64,000 nt of DNA from Atherix ibis (Eukaryota > Arthropoda > Insecta > Diptera > Athericidae). Positions within the stretch are counted from its first letter, which is position 1. Every line of letters starts with the position of its first letter. Position numbers and translations under genes: made by a program. The stretch covers positions 33,673,667-33,737,666 of the forward strand of contig OY282610.1 of assembly GCA_958298945.1 (NCBI GenBank). The letters are read 5' to 3'. Under the pieces are notes generated by a model. That model made no database searches. It was not told the origin of the DNA and saw only the letters and a program-made list of their open reading frames with translations. This document shows, one piece after another, positions 61,159 to 64,000 of the stretch.

Positions 61159-62956
61159 CTGCCATTCGAAGAGCTGACATCCGTTGATATTCGGGCTCCT
61201 GAAGCCATTTGTACATGCGTCGGAAGGTCTCCCTGCCCGATTTTAATTTTGACCAAGGTTTCGGATTCCTAAGCAGATCAGATAGAGTGCCTTGTGATCG
61301 GCACAGGACTCTTTGGGCAAAAATTGCTTGCGGTATACTGTATCGTTTCAACTCGGCCGATATCCTTTGGGCTAGCTCTTTGGTGTTGATCTCCTCAACA
61401 TCGCTGCTGATTGAATTCACTGTTACCGGTGTACTATTATTATTTGTATTCGAGTTATTATTATTATTCCCTGTCACTGTTTGTATTGTTGATGTGCCAT
61501 TGTGTGATGCGCCGCCGCCACCACCTCCACTGCCCAGATTCAGGCTTGATCTGGTCGATATGACCTGATGTTGTACTGGGGCATGGTGTATGGCAAGAAG
61601 TGGCGGGGAGGGTGATTGTACAACAACCGCTTCCCTGTGCACGTGCGATATTTGTACTAAACCCGGCGGCGTTGAATTCGGAAGTGGCGACACCACCGCA
61701 GAATGTGGCGCTATTGTCGTCAGGCCATTGATTGTTGCCAAATTGGTTGAACCAAAACTAGTAACGATCGTGTTGCCACCTGGCGAATGCAGCGAACCGG
61801 ATTGCGGGCTCAATGTCGGACTATGCTGCTGGAGGTTCTGCCGACTCAACATGTCACGATGTCCGTACGGAGATTCATAGCCTGACGGAGACATGCTCTT
61901 CTGTGGCGATTGTAAATCATTTTGACTATAAGAGCTCTGTGGCGAAAGCGGACTCGGCTGCTGTGACATACCAATACCGCCGAGCGTATTTGTTGGCGAA
62001 GAATAATTGTGCGGCGGCGACATGCCCATCGATGGCAACTTATCATAGTTATATGGTGAATTGACACCACTTAGACCAAGGCTTATTCCCATACTATTGT
62101 TCTGCATTACCGTAAATGAACCGCTCACGTTACTTGTATGGCCGTAAGCGAACTTTTCAGACATGGTGGATATCGGTGGCAACGGTTGCAGTGGTGTCAA
62201 AGTTGCATACGATGAATTTGGACTAAACCCCGGCGGAGACATCCTGCCGTTGACCGATGTGAGCGTCTGGTATGTGGGCTCGTGCAAGGCTCGGAAATCT
62301 GACGTGTCGATCATCTCTGATGATGGTGTCAATTTACCTGGACTGAGCAGCTGCGAATCTCTTGAGTCGTCTTGAGGCTGTACTATTACTGACAGAGCTT
62401 CGTGTCTGGCTTGGTGCTCCAGCGTCACCTCCACTTCACCTGGTGAAAGCTCTTCAGCTGCAACCACCATATCCACACCACCCTTGTGCTCCTGTTTTAT
62501 CAGCTCCAATCCATGACCGTGGGCTATTATTCGCGAATGATTTCCACTTGATGTGGCAACCGATAATGGACCCAATGTCACCGCTGATATGGCTGATTCT
62601 GTGCTAACACAGTCATCATTGGATGAGTGATGATGATGGTGGTGTTGCTGTTGCTGTTGGTGGTGATGATTGTGATTATGGACATGACTATGGCTATGAC
62701 TATGACTGTGATGATTGTTCAACTGCTGAGAGTGATGATTGTGATGGTGATGCTGCGACTGTTGCTGTAGATGATTGTGCCCGTTATTCGTTTGCTGATT
62801 ACTACTGTGCTGAGTTGATCCCAATTCATCGATTACAGTTCCGACCATTACAACCGTTCCATGGTGACTATTCGGATTCGGTGAATCAACAGACGTTTCA
62901 ACAACTAATGGCTCACTCAGTGATTGCTGTTCGATTATTTCACCGATCGATTCCAT
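61159..62956 (-). CDS. onecut: onecut coding exon 1: N-terminus and CUT domain
   Basis: onecut is the fly ONECUT-class (HNF6-like) transcription factor, a nuclear DNA-binding protein of neurons and photoreceptors. ATG at 62956 (MESIGEIIEQQSLSEPLVVE) is preceded in frame by a TAA 24 bases upstream, so the start is well supported. The exon gives 599 codons plus one base. A His/Gln-rich stretch lies at about residues 60-110 and a Ser/Pro-rich segment at about 220-400. A Gly run and Asn run lie at about 470-510. The single CUT domain is at about 518-599 (EEINTKELAQRISAELKRYS, QGTLSDLLRNPKPW, RMYKWLQEPEYQRMSALRMA). Donor GCAG|GTAAAT at 61158. Spliced through exons 2-4, the protein to the TGA is 738 residues (743 with the alternative exon 3 acceptor). 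Confidence 0.96.
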
Positions 62957-63429
62957 TGCTTGCTCTTCAAATTGAATTTATTAATTTTATTCTCAGCCTT
63001 TTGATTGATTCTAAACATTTGAACAATAAAAACAATTTTCAACAGTTGATTTTAGAAAAATTTCAATTTCCTTCTTCTCCTTTTCGATACTGTCCTTTTC
63101 TTTTGTCAAATATTTTTTTATCGTTTCCACCCTTTTGTTTTTTTATGCCATCATTTCTCTTCCATTGATAAAATTCTCCTGAAGATATTCAATTCATATT
63201 TTTTTGAAACTTTCACAAATTATCATGCTTCTTATTATTTTTACAAAAATTTATTAATGCATTTGCATAATAATAATAATTTCTTTTCGTATTTTCCACT
63301 TATTTATTAAAACATAATCGACGCGTTCGAATTTTCGATTAAAAGTAAATTCTTTACCTTATAAGCGCTTAAAAATTAATATTAGAACTTTAGATTATCA
63401 CAATTTCATGACTAAATTAGTTTTGGTTC

Positions 63430-63460
<31 letters not shown>

Positions 63461-64000
63461 TATTGTTTTTTTTTTTATATCTTTTTAACTTTAATAATTT
63501 CTTTTCTGTCTTTTGGAAATTTCTGTTTTTTACTCAATATTTCTTTTTATGTTAATATTATTATTATTATTATTAAATTTTATATTTTCATTTAATTTAT
63601 TTACATTAGATTTTAATTAATAATCCCCATTAATTATTTCATATTTGGAATGTACGAGAGTATGAACAATTTTTTTTTCCTTCTTCTTATGTACAATAGA
63701 GTAAAAAGCAGTTAATTTTAAATTATTTTTCTTCTTTTTTTTTCTTCTTTATAAATATATATTGTAATATAATAATTATTTTTTATTTATTTTATTTTAT
63801 ATTATATACAAGAATTTCACTTTTATTATTTTGAACATTCTTATTTAATTAGAAAGTAATTTCTTATTCCAAGTTTTCATCAGTAAACAATTTTCTAGTA
63901 GTGGTGATCATGTTTTCAATCTGAAATTAATAAAAATAAATATTTTCAATCTGAATATTTAATAATTAAATAAAATAGAAAATATTTTTTATATATTAAA
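62957..64000 (-). other. onecut: onecut 5' UTR / upstream region
   Basis: AT-rich DNA upstream of the onecut ATG, with (ATT)n at about 63430-63460. Stops occur in frame just before the ATG. No clear promoter or further coding exon was recognised. Confidence 0.45.

Noticed and set aside
61209..62607. Plus-strand ORFs of 70-119 codons opposite onecut exon 1
   Set aside because: Shadows of the well-supported onecut coding exon.

Overview
The window is AT-rich animal DNA, most likely from a fly (Diptera). It holds parts of two neuronal genes, both on the minus strand. The 5' coding exon of the Shal/Kv4 voltage-gated potassium channel is at 6219-7333. The ONECUT-class transcription factor gene onecut is at about 52.8-63 kb and appears complete, in four coding exons including a 24-nt microexon. 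All other recognisable coding sequence is transposon debris.

Layout. 1-6218: first coding intron of Shal, which runs off the left edge and carries three mariner elements plus two Tc1-like scraps. 6219-7333: Shal exon (T1, S1-S5 and half of the selectivity filter). 7334 to about 52.4 kb: Shal upstream/intergenic DNA. It contains more mariners (9772-10604, 12783-13654, 16190-16967, 29317-30566, 51199-52406), a second Tc1/mariner-superfamily (DDE_3) transposon in at least six decayed copies, three jockey-like LINE relics, one 5'-truncated RTE-like LINE, a Helitron helicase relic, a hairpin-cored tandem repeat (17.2-19.5 kb), a 160-bp tandem array (36.7-37.4 kb) and a TCACCAAA-type minisatellite (39.8-41.0 kb). 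44.0-51.2 kb is AT-rich microsatellite DNA. 52.8-62.96 kb: onecut, with one more DDE_3 copy in intron 1.

Most notable observation. The onecut frame does not close after its TGA stop at 55129-55131. It stays open, in phase, for 772 further codons to a TAA at 52810-52812. The stop is in the TGA-C context. The extension is rich in Gln, His, Asn and Asp but also contains complex, non-repetitive stretches. This looks like stop-codon readthrough or an unusual alternative C-terminus, giving a protein of about 740 or about 1,510 residues.

Among the transposons, the points of interest are a mariner with its 5' end duplicated in inverted orientation, two deletion derivatives sharing a nonsense codon, an almost intact mariner disabled by one 28-bp deletion, two mariners abutting at one TA, and a 4 x 160 bp tandem array made from a transposase fragment. 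Family assignments come from reading the translations; no search was run.
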